64,000 bases of DNA from Stieleria neptunia (GTDB taxonomy: Bacteria; Planctomycetota; Planctomycetia; Pirellulales; Pirellulaceae). The stretch's first letter is position 1. Each line of letters opens with the position of its first letter. Shown piece by piece: positions 7,754-15,497 of this stretch. The notes beneath the pieces were generated by a model. The model saw only the letters and a list, made by a program, of their open reading frames with translations, searched no databases and had not been told where the DNA came from. The stretch covers positions 9,668,938-9,732,937 of the forward strand of contig NZ_CP037423.1 of the NCBI RefSeq assembly GCF_007754155.1, given 5' to 3'. Position numbers and translations under genes: made by a program.

Positions 7754-8809
7754 TCACTGTCGCTGTTCTTTGTCGCAACTCTCGTCGGGCGGTGTGGCTT
7801 CACCGACTTGATCGACCGGGTGGGTGTAGAGATAGCGCCAGACCGGATCGTGCATGAACGAACCGTCGGACGGGTTCTTGTAGGCTCGGCTGCCCGGTTG
7901 GACGCTGCTGTGGGCACGGCCTGCGTCGCCGCCGACATCAAAATCGGTGATCAGCCGACGGGTGTTGGAGTACGGCGGTGACGCCTGGTCGACGTTCACA
8001 ATCGGGCCAAACTTGTGCATCCCCAGCAATTCCCAACTGCGGCAATAATGGTCGCCCGTCCAACCTCCGTCCAAAACGTGTGAAAACCCGAAGTACCGAT
8101 TTTCGGGCGTGGCCGACGGTAGGGCTTGCCAAACCTGATGCTGGTCCCGCGGGCCGCACAACGCCACGACGCGGCTGACTTTCACGTGTTTTGCGAAGCG
8201 GGCCGCGGTGGTCGATCCGTGCGAGCTGCCCGACATGATCACGTCTTCCCAACGAAGCTGAGAACGGTCTTCGGTCAAGAATTGATCCCAGTTGCCTTCG
8301 GGATGTTTCTCGCTGAGCCAGCGGACGAACTGAAGCGACCGTTCCATCATGCCATCGGGCTTGGGAATGTCGACTTCGTCACTGAAGTCTTCTCCCGTGG
8401 CCGCTTCCAGGCGAATGTTTCCGCGACAGTGTTCGCCGACCGGCGTCTCGCGGCAACAAATCGAAAACCAGCGGTTGGCGTAGTGCGGCCGGATCACATG
8501 CAACCCGTAGCTGTTCAGACGATCGAACAGGGCGGTGTTGTTGCCCATCAGCCAGATCACCAGCTTGCCTTTGGCGGGGACACTCGTGTCGACCGACGCG
8601 TGTTGCACGTCGGCCGGGCGGCCCTTGGCGTCTTCGATCAAGAACCCGATTTCGGGATGGGCCTGACAGCGGGGATCGATTTCACTGGCCCTGGCTTCGA
8701 ACCGGGTGGGTGAACCAGTGGGCTCCGCCGCATGAGTGAACGCGGTCAGTGCAAACGCGGAAAATGCAAGCGCAACGGCATTCGCGCGCGCGAATCGGTG
8801 GTGTGTCAT
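7754..8809 (-). CDS. secreted alpha/beta-hydrolase-like protein
   Basis: The ATG at 8809 gives a 351-residue protein whose first 28 residues form a signal peptide (MTHHRFARANAVALAFSAFA... ending HAA). A longer frame to 8944 exists but would bury the signal peptide and overlap the Uma2-like gene. The core contains the nucleophile-elbow pattern GSSHG (Ser about 196), followed by TTAARFAKHVKVSRVVALCGPRD, as in an alpha/beta hydrolase. It resembles proteins labelled BPSS1187 family; that match is from memory and the substrate is unknown. Six cysteines (for example FSICCRE and GEHCRG) are compatible with disulfides outside the cytoplasm. It lies 28 bp after the Uma2-like gene on the same strand and may be co-transcribed. 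Confidence 0.8.
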   Translation of the reverse strand: MTHHRFARANAVALAFSAFALTAFTHAAEPTGSPTRFEARASEIDPRCQAHPEIGFLIEDAKGRPADVQHASVDTSVPAKGKLVIWLMGNNTALFDRLNSYGLHVIRPHYANRWFSICCRETPVGEHCRGNIRLEAATGEDFSDEVDIPKPDGMMERSLQFVRWLSEKHPEGNWDQFLTEDRSQLRWEDVIMSGSSHGSTTAARFAKHVKVSRVVALCGPRDQHQVWQALPSATPENRYFGFSHVLDGGWTGDHYCRSWELLGMHKFGPIVNVDQASPPYSNTRRLITDFDVGGDAGRAHSSVQPGSRAYKNPSDGSFMHDPVWRYLYTHPVDQVGEATPPDESCDKEQRQ

Positions 8810-8837
8810 CAAGTCGTCGGTCAAATTCGGGAAAGGT

Positions 8838-9242
8838 TCAGGGAAAGAGGTTGCCGCAATCCAGGGTCCGTTCGCAGTCCTCGCAAACACGAAGCGTGAT
8901 CTGGCTGCCCGGTCTCGAACGCAGCCACTGACGATCACTGCCACGCAACCACATCACAATACTCTTGTCGGCCGGATCCAAGACCAGGTAGGAACCGACA
9001 TCGTGATCACGGTAGAGCTCTTGCTTGAAGGTGAGATCACGTTCGCGTGTCGCATCGGAAAGCACTTCGACGACGATCGCCTTACGCAATTCGTACGCGA
9101 CTCGCGACGCAACCGCTTGATGGCGGCCGAAGGGGCTGGGGCTCATCGCGATGGGAATACCGGACCATAGCTCCCAGTCCCCGTCCCAGCCGAGGTAATC
9201 GGAGACGGTGTATTGGGGAATGTATTTTGGAGCCGCGGACAT
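8838..9242 (-). CDS. Uma2-family protein, internally deleted
   Basis: The 134-residue product (ATG at 9242) has the N-terminal Uma2 signature (YTVSDYLGWDGDWELWSGIP, then AMSPSPFGRHQ) and the C-terminal half (VVEVLSDATRERDLTFKQELY, then LVLDPADKSI). Uma2 proteins are PD-(D/E)XK nuclease-fold proteins of about 190 residues. Here residue LRK is joined directly to AIVVEVLS at about nt 9078-9083, so about 55-60 residues are absent, including the strand that normally carries the PD motif. The frame is intact across the junction. The Glu of VEVLS and the Lys of KQELY remain, but one catalytic acid is lost, so nuclease activity is unlikely. It may be a decaying gene or a non-catalytic remnant. Confidence 0.8.
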   Translation of the reverse strand: MSAAPKYIPQYTVSDYLGWDGDWELWSGIPIAMSPSPFGRHQAVASRVAYELRKAIVVEVLSDATRERDLTFKQELYRDHDVGSYLVLDPADKSIVMWLRGSDRQWLRSRPGSQITLRVCEDCERTLDCGNLFP

Positions 9243-9413
9243 GAATTCGGTTATCGGTGCGATACAGACGTTGGAACGGCAACGCAATTTATTGTAGCGT
9301 ACGTCGTCGATCCATCAGGCCAATATCATGTGCAACAAAACCACTCGCTGTCGTGTCCAGCTTGCGGTGCTGGAATCGCGAACTGAAAGCTTACGCCACG
9401 TTCTAAGACCATC

Positions 9414-9430
9414 GGCATGCACAGCATGCC
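9414..9430. repeat. perfect hairpin just after the TPR gene stop
   Basis: GGCATGC-ACA-GCATGCC forms a perfect 7-bp stem with a 3-nt loop, immediately next to the stop codon of the TPR gene (at 9431 on the minus strand). There is no U-run on the minus strand after it, so it is not a standard intrinsic terminator. It may protect the mRNA 3' end or be a fragment of a dispersed repeat. Confidence 0.5.
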
Positions 9431-10840
9431 CTACGGCACTTGATCGACCTGCTTCAGTGAACGGTGCGCCTCCTGCACGACGTCGTTCCAGTGGCCCATT
9501 TCACGTTGTCGCACCAGGCGCATGCTGGGGTACCACTCGGTGCGGTCGCCATCGCATAGCCAGCGCCAATCGGGGACGCGGCCCAGCATCACGGTGGTCG
9601 GGACACCCAAGGCGCCGGCCAGGTGGGCGACCGATGTGTCGGTGGTGATCACGTGATCCAGGTTTTTCATGACCGCTGCGGTGTCGGTGAAGGCGCCGCC
9701 ACTGGTGTCGGTGTCGGCAGGGAGCCGACTGATGACGTTGCCGAAATCGACTTGATCGAGTTGCTCGCTGCCGAATCCGAACTGCAAACTGACGAGATGC
9801 AAATCCTCATCTTCGGCAAGCGGTCGAAACGCTTCCAATGGAATACTGCGGTAGACATCCGCGTGGTGCTTCGGATTGCCTTGCCAGGCGATGCCGATTC
9901 GTTTTCGATGATCCTTGCCCAGCGCGTTTTTTTCCATCCAGCGATGCCAGTAGTTGACCAGCGGATCGGAGACATTCAGGTAACCGCTGCGGTCATCCCG
10001 TTCGCCGAAATGCTTGGCGACATACGGCAATTGGCCGGTCGCCTGGTACCAGCCATCGACGGCATCGATAAACGACGCTTGGAAATCGACCGGCGGCAAT
10101 TGGCTCCCCACCGGCAGCAGCGTGTGCACGCCGCGGACCGAGGTGAACAGCGGGATCATCTGCGGGTCGGTCTGCACGACCACGCGGGCACCTTCGGCCG
10201 CCAGCACACTGGCCAAGCGGATGAAGTGCATCTCGTCGCCGCGACCTTGCTCGGGATACAGCAAGATCGAACGACCGGAAATCGGCTCCCCGTTCCACAA
10301 CGGGGCGTGCGACTGGGGGCGGCGCAATCCGCCCATCTTCCACCGCCAACGGTACTCCGACCAGCCGCGATCGAAATCGCCCAACAACAGATAGATCACG
10401 CCGAGATTGCGATGCAGTTCGGGGTCGTCGGGTGCGATCTGCAGCCCCTTTTCGTACCAGCGAAGCCCCCGCTCGATTTCGCCGGACCAGATCCAGAGCG
10501 TTCCGCGATTCTTGTAGACCGACAGGTAGCTGGGATCCAGCTTGAACGCCTTTTCGAAACAGGCGTCGCTCTCTTGGACGTCGCCTGTCATGCGGAGCGA
10601 GTTGCCCAGGTTGTTCCATGCGATCGGGAACGCGTCCTTGAGGGCGAGCGCGGTGCGATAGGCGCTGATCGAGTCGTTGTAGCGTCGCTGGTCAAACAGC
10701 GCGATGCCGAGATAGACATGGGCTTCGGGGTTGCGTGGCGCTTGCTTGATGACGTGCTGATACACACGCAACGCCTCCTCGATCTTGCCGGCTTGATGAA
10801 CTTTCCAGCCTTGTGAGAGGACATCGGCGACGGTCGGCAT
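9431..10840 (-). CDS. TPR protein with a GT-B (family 9-like) C-terminal domain
   Basis: The 469-residue protein starts at an ATG (10840). Residues about 1-175 hold five tetratricopeptide repeats, visible as repeated patterns such as AHVYLGIALFDQRRYNDSI and AWNNLGNSLRMTGDVQES. Residues about 190-460 resemble the glycosyltransferase-9/heptosyltransferase fold: SILLYPEQGRGDEMHFIRLA, IGIAWQGNPKHHAD, and the C-terminal VITTDTSVAHLAGALGVPTTVML, the usual nucleotide-sugar-binding region. TPR proteins with this tail are common in bacteria and are often linked to glycan or protein glycosylation, but no acceptor can be named. It lies downstream of rpoD on the same strand, separated from it by a terminator, so it probably has its own promoter. 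Confidence 0.85.
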   Translation of the reverse strand: MPTVADVLSQGWKVHQAGKIEEALRVYQHVIKQAPRNPEAHVYLGIALFDQRRYNDSISAYRTALALKDAFPIAWNNLGNSLRMTGDVQESDACFEKAFKLDPSYLSVYKNRGTLWIWSGEIERGLRWYEKGLQIAPDDPELHRNLGVIYLLLGDFDRGWSEYRWRWKMGGLRRPQSHAPLWNGEPISGRSILLYPEQGRGDEMHFIRLASVLAAEGARVVVQTDPQMIPLFTSVRGVHTLLPVGSQLPPVDFQASFIDAVDGWYQATGQLPYVAKHFGERDDRSGYLNVSDPLVNYWHRWMEKNALGKDHRKRIGIAWQGNPKHHADVYRSIPLEAFRPLAEDEDLHLVSLQFGFGSEQLDQVDFGNVISRLPADTDTSGGAFTDTAAVMKNLDHVITTDTSVAHLAGALGVPTTVMLGRVPDWRWLCDGDRTEWYPSMRLVRQREMGHWNDVVQEAHRSLKQVDQVP

Positions 10841-10892
10841 TGGAACGAGCTGTCTGGGGGGAGAAGAGCGGGGAGGCAGGAGGAGTCTAACC

Positions 10893-10929
10893 CAAAAGAA
10901 AAGGGCGGCGATTTTGCAATCGTCGCCCT
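10893..10929 (-). terminator. intrinsic terminator of rpoD
   Basis: Read on the minus strand, AGGGCGACGATT pairs with AATCGCCGCCCT (12-bp stem, one G-U pair) across a GCAA loop and is followed by TTTCTTTT. It lies between the rpoD stop (11021) and the start of the TPR gene (10840), in the right orientation for rpoD. Confidence 0.78.
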
Positions 10930-10951
10930 AATTTCTGAGATTGGCTGCGTG

Positions 10952-11006
10952 GCGTAAGCTTCCAGCTTGCGTTTGTAAGCTGACGGCAAGCAGGATGCTT
11001 ACCCCA
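10952..11006. repeat. short repeats of the AAGCTGGAAGCTTAC type
   Basis: This segment contains two related pieces, GTAAGCTTCCAGCTTGCG and AAGCTGACGGCAAGCAGGATGCTTACCCCAC, in inverted relation. They resemble the 30-bp repeat around rlmKL (GGCTGGAAGCCTATCCCAC) and a piece at about 9359-9400. They look like divergent members of one dispersed family. Confidence 0.4.
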
Positions 11007-11020
11007 CTGCTTGGATGCGG

Positions 11021-12583
11021 TTAGTCGAGGAACCCGACCAGGTCTTGGCTGCGACTGGGTTGTTGCAGCTTGCGCACCGCCTTGGCCTCGATCTGTCGAA
11101 TCCGCTCGCGGGTCACCTTGAAGATGTGCCCGACCTCTTCCAGCGTGTAACTGTATCCGTCACCGAGCCCGTAGCGGAGCTTGATGATTTCACGTTCGCG
11201 GTAGGAGAGCGACTTGAGCACGTTGGTGATTCGGTCGCGGAGCATTTCTTGCGTGGCGCCGATTTGGGGGCTTTCGGCGGTTCCGTCGGGCAGCAGGTCG
11301 CCGAACTGGCTGTCTTCGCTGTTGCCGACCGGTCGGTCCAGCGAGATCGGGAAGCGGCTCATGGTGAGCACGCGGCGTGCTTCTTCGACGGTCACATCGG
11401 CCCGGCGTGCCGTTTCTTCGATCGTGGGTTCGCGTCCGAGTTCTTGCAGCAATTGACGTGCGACGTTGCGAACGCGGCTCATCGTTTCGACCATGTGGAC
11501 CGGGATCCGAATGGTCCGGCTCTGGTCGGCCACGGCGCGGGTGATCGCTTGTCGAATCCACCAGGTGGCGTAGGTGCAGAACTTGAACCCGCGGCGGTAT
11601 TCGAATTTATCGACCGCCCGCATCAAGCCTGCGTTGCCTTCTTGGATCAGGTCCAAGAAAGACAGGCCGCGGTTGCGATACTTTTTGGCGATCGAAACGA
11701 CCAGACGAAGGTTCCCTTCGCTCAGTTCCCGTTTGGCCTGCTGGTACTCGGCGTAGACCATTCTCAGCATGCGGACGCGATTGCGAAGCGAGGTCGGGGT
11801 TTCCTGGCACGCGGTCAGGATTTGGCGTCGCTCGTGCAGCAATGCGTCACGGGTTTCGCGGCCGTGTTTGGTGCGGCGTTGGTCGCGGACCAGGGAATCG
11901 ATTTCGGAAATCCGGCGACTAAATTTATCGAGCAAATCGATGCGGGTTTCGATGCGTTGGGTCCGCAGGCCCAATTCTTCGATCAACCGGACCGCTCGAC
12001 GTCGGCGACGGGCCAGGGCCCGCCAGGCTTCGGCGCGACGGCGTTTGGAGGCGCTCTTGCTGAGCGCGACTTTCCAGTCGTGCTTGTTGCGTTTGAGCAA
12101 CGTTTGCAGGGTCAGCAGGTTGTGCGGCAGCCGTCCGATGATCTGCTCTTTTTCGAGCCGATCGGTCACCGAAACCTGAACGGTTCGGTCGAAGGGCAAT
12201 TGGCCGCGGTAGACCTTCTTCAGCGTCTTGTAGGCTTCGACCAAGACGTAATGGTTTTCCAGCAACTTGGTGCGGAAGCGACGACGGGTCTCTTCGATCC
12301 GCTTGGCCAATTCGATTTCTTGGCGGCGGGTCAGCAAGGGAATTTCACCCATCTGGGTCAAGTACATCCGCACCGGGTCGTCGGACCAGGTTTCCGCCTC
12401 TTCGACGGCCAACAATTCATCGGGACTGTCCAATTGGACTTCACCTTCGGCCACTTGCGCGGGCGAACCCACGCCACCATCCTCCTCGTTCTCATCAATG
12501 GGAAGTTTGCGAAAGCCACCGGTGACCGCTTCAGCGGAATGTGCGGCGACGTCTTCAAATTCGTCCAAAAGGGTGTCGAACAA
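11021..12583 (-). CDS. rpoD: RNA polymerase primary sigma factor (RpoD/SigA)
   Basis: The 520-residue product is a group 1 sigma-70 factor. Region 1.2 begins at about residue 69 ([18 protein letters not shown]). Region 2, which binds the -10 element and core polymerase, includes [38 protein letters not shown] and [13 protein letters not shown]. Region 3 follows ([13 protein letters not shown]), and region 4 near the C-terminus has the -35-binding helix-turn-helix ([20 protein letters not shown]). The start is a TTG at 12583 preceded by GGAG 11 nt upstream. There is only a short acidic region 1.1, and the stretch between 1.2 and 2 (about 100-270) is long, basic and poorly conserved. The gene is monocistronic, with an intrinsic terminator downstream. 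Confidence 0.96.
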   Translation of the reverse strand: MFDTLLDEFEDVAAHSAEAVTGGFRKLPIDENEEDGGVGSPAQVAEGEVQLDSPDELLAVEEAETWSDDPVRMYLTQMGEIPLLTRRQEIELAKRIEETRRRFRTKLLENHYVLVEAYKTLKKVYRGQLPFDRTVQVSVTDRLEKEQIIGRLPHNLLTLQTLLKRNKHDWKVALSKSASKRRRAEAWRALARRRRRAVRLIEELGLRTQRIETRIDLLDKFSRRISEIDSLVRDQRRTKHGRETRDALLHERRQILTACQETPTSLRNRVRMLRMVYAEYQQAKRELSEGNLRLVVSIAKKYRNRGLSFLDLIQEGNAGLMRAVDKFEYRRGFKFCTYATWWIRQAITRAVADQSRTIRIPVHMVETMSRVRNVARQLLQELGREPTIEETARRADVTVEEARRVLTMSRFPISLDRPVGNSEDSQFGDLLPDGTAESPQIGATQEMLRDRITNVLKSLSYREREIIKLRYGLGDGYSYTLEEVGHIFKVTRERIRQIEAKAVRKLQQPSRSQDLVGFLD

Positions 12584-12659
12584 AACTAAAACTCCAAGAG
12601 GAACAGTGCAGGGTATCTGTAATGAATAATGATCGGTGTGTCGGTTCGGCGTAGGGGGT

Positions 12660-12678
12660 TTTGGTGAAAATCACCAAA
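12660..12678. promoter_or_regulatory. inverted repeat 77 bp upstream of rpoD
   Basis: TTTGGTGA-AAA-TCACCAAA is a perfect 8-bp inverted repeat with a 3-nt spacer. Its position in the presumed rpoD leader or promoter region suggests an operator or an mRNA hairpin. Nothing in the sequence identifies a regulator. Confidence 0.4.
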
Positions 12679-13012
12679 CCATTTACTCCAGGTCAGTTCG
12701 CGGGCTGATCGTGACCAATCCGCATCGCCGGGAACCATGGCGAGCTATCCAACGGTGTCTGATTCAAATTCGCTGGTGAAACTCTACCACCCCCCTTACG
12801 CTTCCCTGGTGGCCTCGGCTAATTGGAAAAACTTTCCAGTTGTCCCAGTTGGCCGTGATTGGTTGACTTTGCCGGGAGCGAGAAGGCGCGCTCGCGCTGC
12901 TCCCATTTTTCCTCTCCCGTGCAAATTCTCCCCAAGCATGCCCCCTGTCCTTACTCCGCGACGATTAAACCAGCCTTCCCAGCGTCCGAGATCGAACCAT
13001 CAGATTCATGCT

Positions 13013-13074
13013 CGCGTACAATTTTTCGCGTACAATTTTTCGCGTACAATTTTCTCGCGTACGATTCTTCGCGT
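13013..13074. repeat. 14-bp tandem repeat, about 4.4 copies
   Basis: Units of CGCGTACAATTTTT start at 13013, 13027, 13041 (15 bp), 13056 and 13070 (partial). The later copies have drifted (CGCGTACGATTCTT). The period is not a multiple of three. Confidence 0.85.
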
Positions 13075-13507
13075 CCTGTCTTGCCACGGCCGACCGGAAC
13101 CGTTCCAAGTCGTAAGCGGTGGGAGATTGGCGCCAAGGATTGTGCCGACCGATGGAGATTCGTTCCTGGAATGCGTGCAACCGTTGCTCGTAATGGACTT
13201 CGACCTTCGCCTTCCTGGCCGTTCCCGACGTGTTCACGCCACAAAGGTGAATCGCAGATCCGAATCCATCGGATTGCTCGTACGAACAAAGTAGTTCGTT
13301 ATTTGACCGCGGGTCATCGGGGATGTCCGACAGGCGTCGTGACTACAATCTTGGGCGGAGTGACGAATCGTTTCGCACTCCGACGTGCAGTCAGTTCGGT
13401 GTGGGAGCGGCGTGTAATGTGGCGTGATCGAGGACGTCTAAGATTTTAGTCTGGTCGCCGGTCGGGTCCACCCGCAACAACTTCAAAACTTCTTCATATT
13501 TTAGCCG

Positions 13508-14041
13508 ATGTACCTGCTATCTTGCCCAAATTGCCACGCTGAACTGACGGTCACCCCTGCACAGGCGGGTGATAGCACGTCATGCCCCCAGTGTCACGCC
13601 GATGTCGCGATCCCAAAACTGGGTGAGCTGCGAGAATTGCCACAGGTCGGGGACGCCCCAGACCAGCCGGCCGCGACCGCGCCCTCGGGCGGCAGCACGA
13701 TTGTCTTCCTGATGCTCGGCTTGATCGCCGTCGCGCTGCTGGTGGGAGCCGGATACAACGCTGTTCGCTGGGCAATGATCGAAACGACGACCACCACGGA
13801 ATCACACCTGGCCGAGATCGAGGAGAGTTATGCGCGGGTGGAGCCCGCTTCGGTGATCCTGGAATTCGAGGACATGGAAGTCCGCTCGCTCGACCTGGTG
13901 TCGCCGTATACCTACCACGTCGTTGTCACGAAAAAGTCCAGGCTGGGGTGGAATGCGGTCATCACCGCCAGCCTGGCACTGGTTTGCGGGATCGGCGCCT
14001 TCGGCGCTGCGTCGCTTGGTCGCAGCGAATCACGAAGTTGA
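13508..14041 (+). CDS. zinc-ribbon membrane protein (177 aa)
   Basis: The N-terminus holds a CxxC...CxxC zinc ribbon (CPNCHAEL at about 6-13 and CPQCHADV at about 27-34) of the kind often placed before membrane segments in planctomycete proteins. A Pro/Ala-rich linker leads to a first membrane helix at about 62-84 (STIVFLMLGLIAVALLVGAG). A polar region (about 90-145) with ETTTTTESHLAEIEESYARVE follows, then a second helix at about 150-168. It probably sits in the cytoplasmic membrane with the ribbon inside. The function is unknown. The start at 13508 places the first Cys at residue 6, as usual for such ribbons. Confidence 0.8.
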   Translation: MYLLSCPNCHAELTVTPAQAGDSTSCPQCHADVAIPKLGELRELPQVGDAPDQPAATAPSGGSTIVFLMLGLIAVALLVGAGYNAVRWAMIETTTTTESHLAEIEESYARVEPASVILEFEDMEVRSLDLVSPYTYHVVVTKKSRLGWNAVITASLALVCGIGAFGAASLGRSESRS

Positions 14042-14074
14042 TCGTCTCAGAGGGACACTTAGGCACCGGGCCGC

Positions 14075-14232
14075 CGACAGCCCGCTCGCGGGCTGTCGCT
14101 GTGATGGGATTCGTCGATCCAATGGTGAGCCGCCGGCCGTAAGGCCACGGGCAGCGCCAGGCGGCCCGGCCGCTCACGCGTCGCGGCTCACTCACTAAAT
14201 CGACAGGCCGCTCGCGCCGCAGCGCGAACAGC
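14075..14232. repeat. dispersed repeat, second locus (inverted orientation)
   Basis: The segment contains GTGAGCCG..GGCCGTAAGGCC and GGCCGCTCACGCGTCGCGGCTCACTCA, the reverse-complement arrangement of the module inside the 243-bp units at 6646-7618. It also has CAGCCCGCTCGCGGGCTG and ATCGACAGGCCGCTCGCG ends like those at 21961-22162. It fills the gap between the zinc-ribbon gene and the DJ-1/PfpI gene, whose 3' ends converge on it. Confidence 0.75.
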
Positions 14233-14245
14233 CTACGCTGATTTG

Positions 14246-14773
14246 TCAGCGGCAGAGCTTGATCAGCTCGCGGCAGAAATCCGGCAGGTCATCCGGCCGG
14301 CGACTGGTCACGTGGTTTGCATCAACGACCACCGCGGCGTCTTCGTAGGTCGCACCGGCGTTGACCAGGTCGTCTTTGATCCCGGGTGATCCGGTCACGT
14401 TGATGCCTCGGTAGACGCCGGCGGAAATCGGAATCCAACCGCCGTGACAGATCGCGGCGATCGGTTTTTTGGCATCATTGAAAGCCCGGACCAAATCGAG
14501 CACGACGGGATCACGCCGCAATTTATCGGGCATGAATCCGCCGGGCACCACCAGCGCGTCGAAAGCCGCTTCGTCCATCGCGTCGATGCGGGCATCGGAG
14601 ACACAGGGGTAGCCATTTTTGCCGGCGTAACAACGCCCCGCCTCGGGACCGGCGACGGTGACCGACGCACCGGCTTCGATCAAACGCAATTTCGGGTACC
14701 ACAGTTCCAGATCCTCGTAGATGTCTCCGACCAGGATCAGCACGTTCTTGCCCGCCAACGGCGTGTCGCTCAT
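14246..14773 (-). CDS. DJ-1/PfpI family protein
   Basis: A 175-residue cytoplasmic protein of the DJ-1/PfpI superfamily (class I glutamine amidotransferase-like fold). The nucleophile elbow AAICHGGW places Cys at about 109 followed by His 110, and the partner Glu lies at about 20 (GDIYEDLELWYP). FDALVVPGGFMPDKLR is also typical. Members have been described as proteases, deglycases or glyoxalases; which applies cannot be said. I choose the ATG at 14773, which is preceded by AGGTG at a good distance; the in-frame GTG at 14782 sits directly against the rnhA stop. It follows rnhA on the same strand with a 9-bp gap, so the two probably form an operon. Confidence 0.9.
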   Translation of the reverse strand: MSDTPLAGKNVLILVGDIYEDLELWYPKLRLIEAGASVTVAGPEAGRCYAGKNGYPCVSDARIDAMDEAAFDALVVPGGFMPDKLRRDPVVLDLVRAFNDAKKPIAAICHGGWIPISAGVYRGINVTGSPGIKDDLVNAGATYEDAAVVVDANHVTSRRPDDLPDFCRELIKLCR

Positions 14774-14782
14774 TTGAAGCAC

Positions 14783-15241
14783 CTACTTTTTGACCAAATA
14801 GCGTTGATACGCGGCGACGGCCAACTGGTCGCAGCGTTCGTTTTCCAGGTGGCCGGAATGGCCTTTGACGTGTTCGAACTTGATCTGGTGTTTCTGCATC
14901 AACCGATCCAGTTCCTGCCACTGCTCGACGTTCTTGACGGGGACCAGTTTCGAACCGTCTTTTCGTTTCCAACCGCGACTCTTCCAGCCCTTCATCCAGC
15001 TTTGCATCCCCTGCAGCACGTAACTGCTGTCGGCATACAGGGTGACTTCGCAGGGTTCCTTCAAGGCCTTCAGGCCTTCGATCACCGCCTGCAGTTCCAT
15101 CTTGTTGTTGGTGGTCTGGGGATCACCGGCGGCGCGTTCGAGTTCCTTGTCGGTTTTGCCACAGCGCAAGATGAATGCCCAGCCACCCGGTCCTGGGTTT
15201 CCGCTGCATGCGCCGTCGGTATAGAGCTGGACTGGTTTCAT
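14783..15241 (-). CDS. rnhA: ribonuclease HI
   Basis: The 152-residue product is a standard-length RNase HI, which cleaves the RNA strand of RNA:DNA hybrids. The catalytic acids are all visible: Asp 9 ([15 protein letters not shown]), Glu 49 ([13 protein letters not shown]), Asp 71 (LYADSSYV) and Asp 138 (ENERCDQLA), with the catalytic-loop His at about 128 (VKGHSGH). The basic protrusion with W residues ([15 protein letters not shown]) that helps bind the hybrid is present. It is upstream of, and probably co-transcribed with, the DJ-1/PfpI gene. Confidence 0.97.
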   Translation of the reverse strand: MKPVQLYTDGACSGNPGPGGWAFILRCGKTDKELERAAGDPQTTNNKMELQAVIEGLKALKEPCEVTLYADSSYVLQGMQSWMKGWKSRGWKRKDGSKLVPVKNVEQWQELDRLMQKHQIKFEHVKGHSGHLENERCDQLAVAAYQRYLVKK

Positions 15242-15376
15242 CGCGAGAGAGTCTTTCGGTGATCGCCGGTGCTGTCAACTGGGAACGCAGTCGAGCCGCC
15301 GGGAGGATGCAGGAGTAGGTTGGTACTGGTGTTAGCCTAACGCCATCGACTTTGGCACTGAAGGCGTGATCGGAAC

Positions 15377-15424
15377 GGCGCGAGCCGTCCGATTCCAGCT
15401 TGAAAGACCGGAGAGGCTCGCGCC
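15377..15424. repeat. hairpin repeat with GGCGCGAGCC arms
   Basis: GGCGCGAGCC (15377-15386) and GGCTCGCGCC (15415-15424) are perfect 10-bp complements. The stretch TTGAAAGACCGGAG.GGCTCG next to the right arm recurs at about 22126-22147. It is another member of the dispersed intergenic repeat set, located upstream of rnhA. Confidence 0.6.
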
Positions 15425-15497
15425 CTACCGCTAACAAAAAAGCACCTCGCATGGCAAGTCGATCGGCGGCGTCGGTGGATCCACCGGGCCGGCGGTG

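Larger units (their letters stand above)
12584..13507. other. gene-free interval upstream of rpoD
   Basis: This 0.9-kb gap separates rpoD (minus strand) from the zinc-ribbon membrane protein (plus strand), so it must hold both promoters. I see a perfect inverted repeat at 12660-12678 close to rpoD and a 14-bp tandem repeat at 13013-13074. Open frames on both strands (for example a minus-strand frame of about 90 codons at 12965-13237) run through the 14-bp repeat, which shifts reading frame at each copy. I therefore do not call them genes, though the part at 13080-13237 could be a remnant. Confidence 0.6.

Noticed and set aside
11015..12589. 524-codon plus-strand frame opposite rpoD
   Set aside because: The minus strand encodes an unmistakable sigma-70 factor over the same bases.
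12965..13237. Minus-strand frame of about 90 codons upstream of rpoD
   Set aside because: It passes through a 14-bp tandem repeat that shifts frame at each copy, overlaps another open minus-strand frame, and has no recognisable similarity. A decayed gene at 13080-13237 cannot be excluded.
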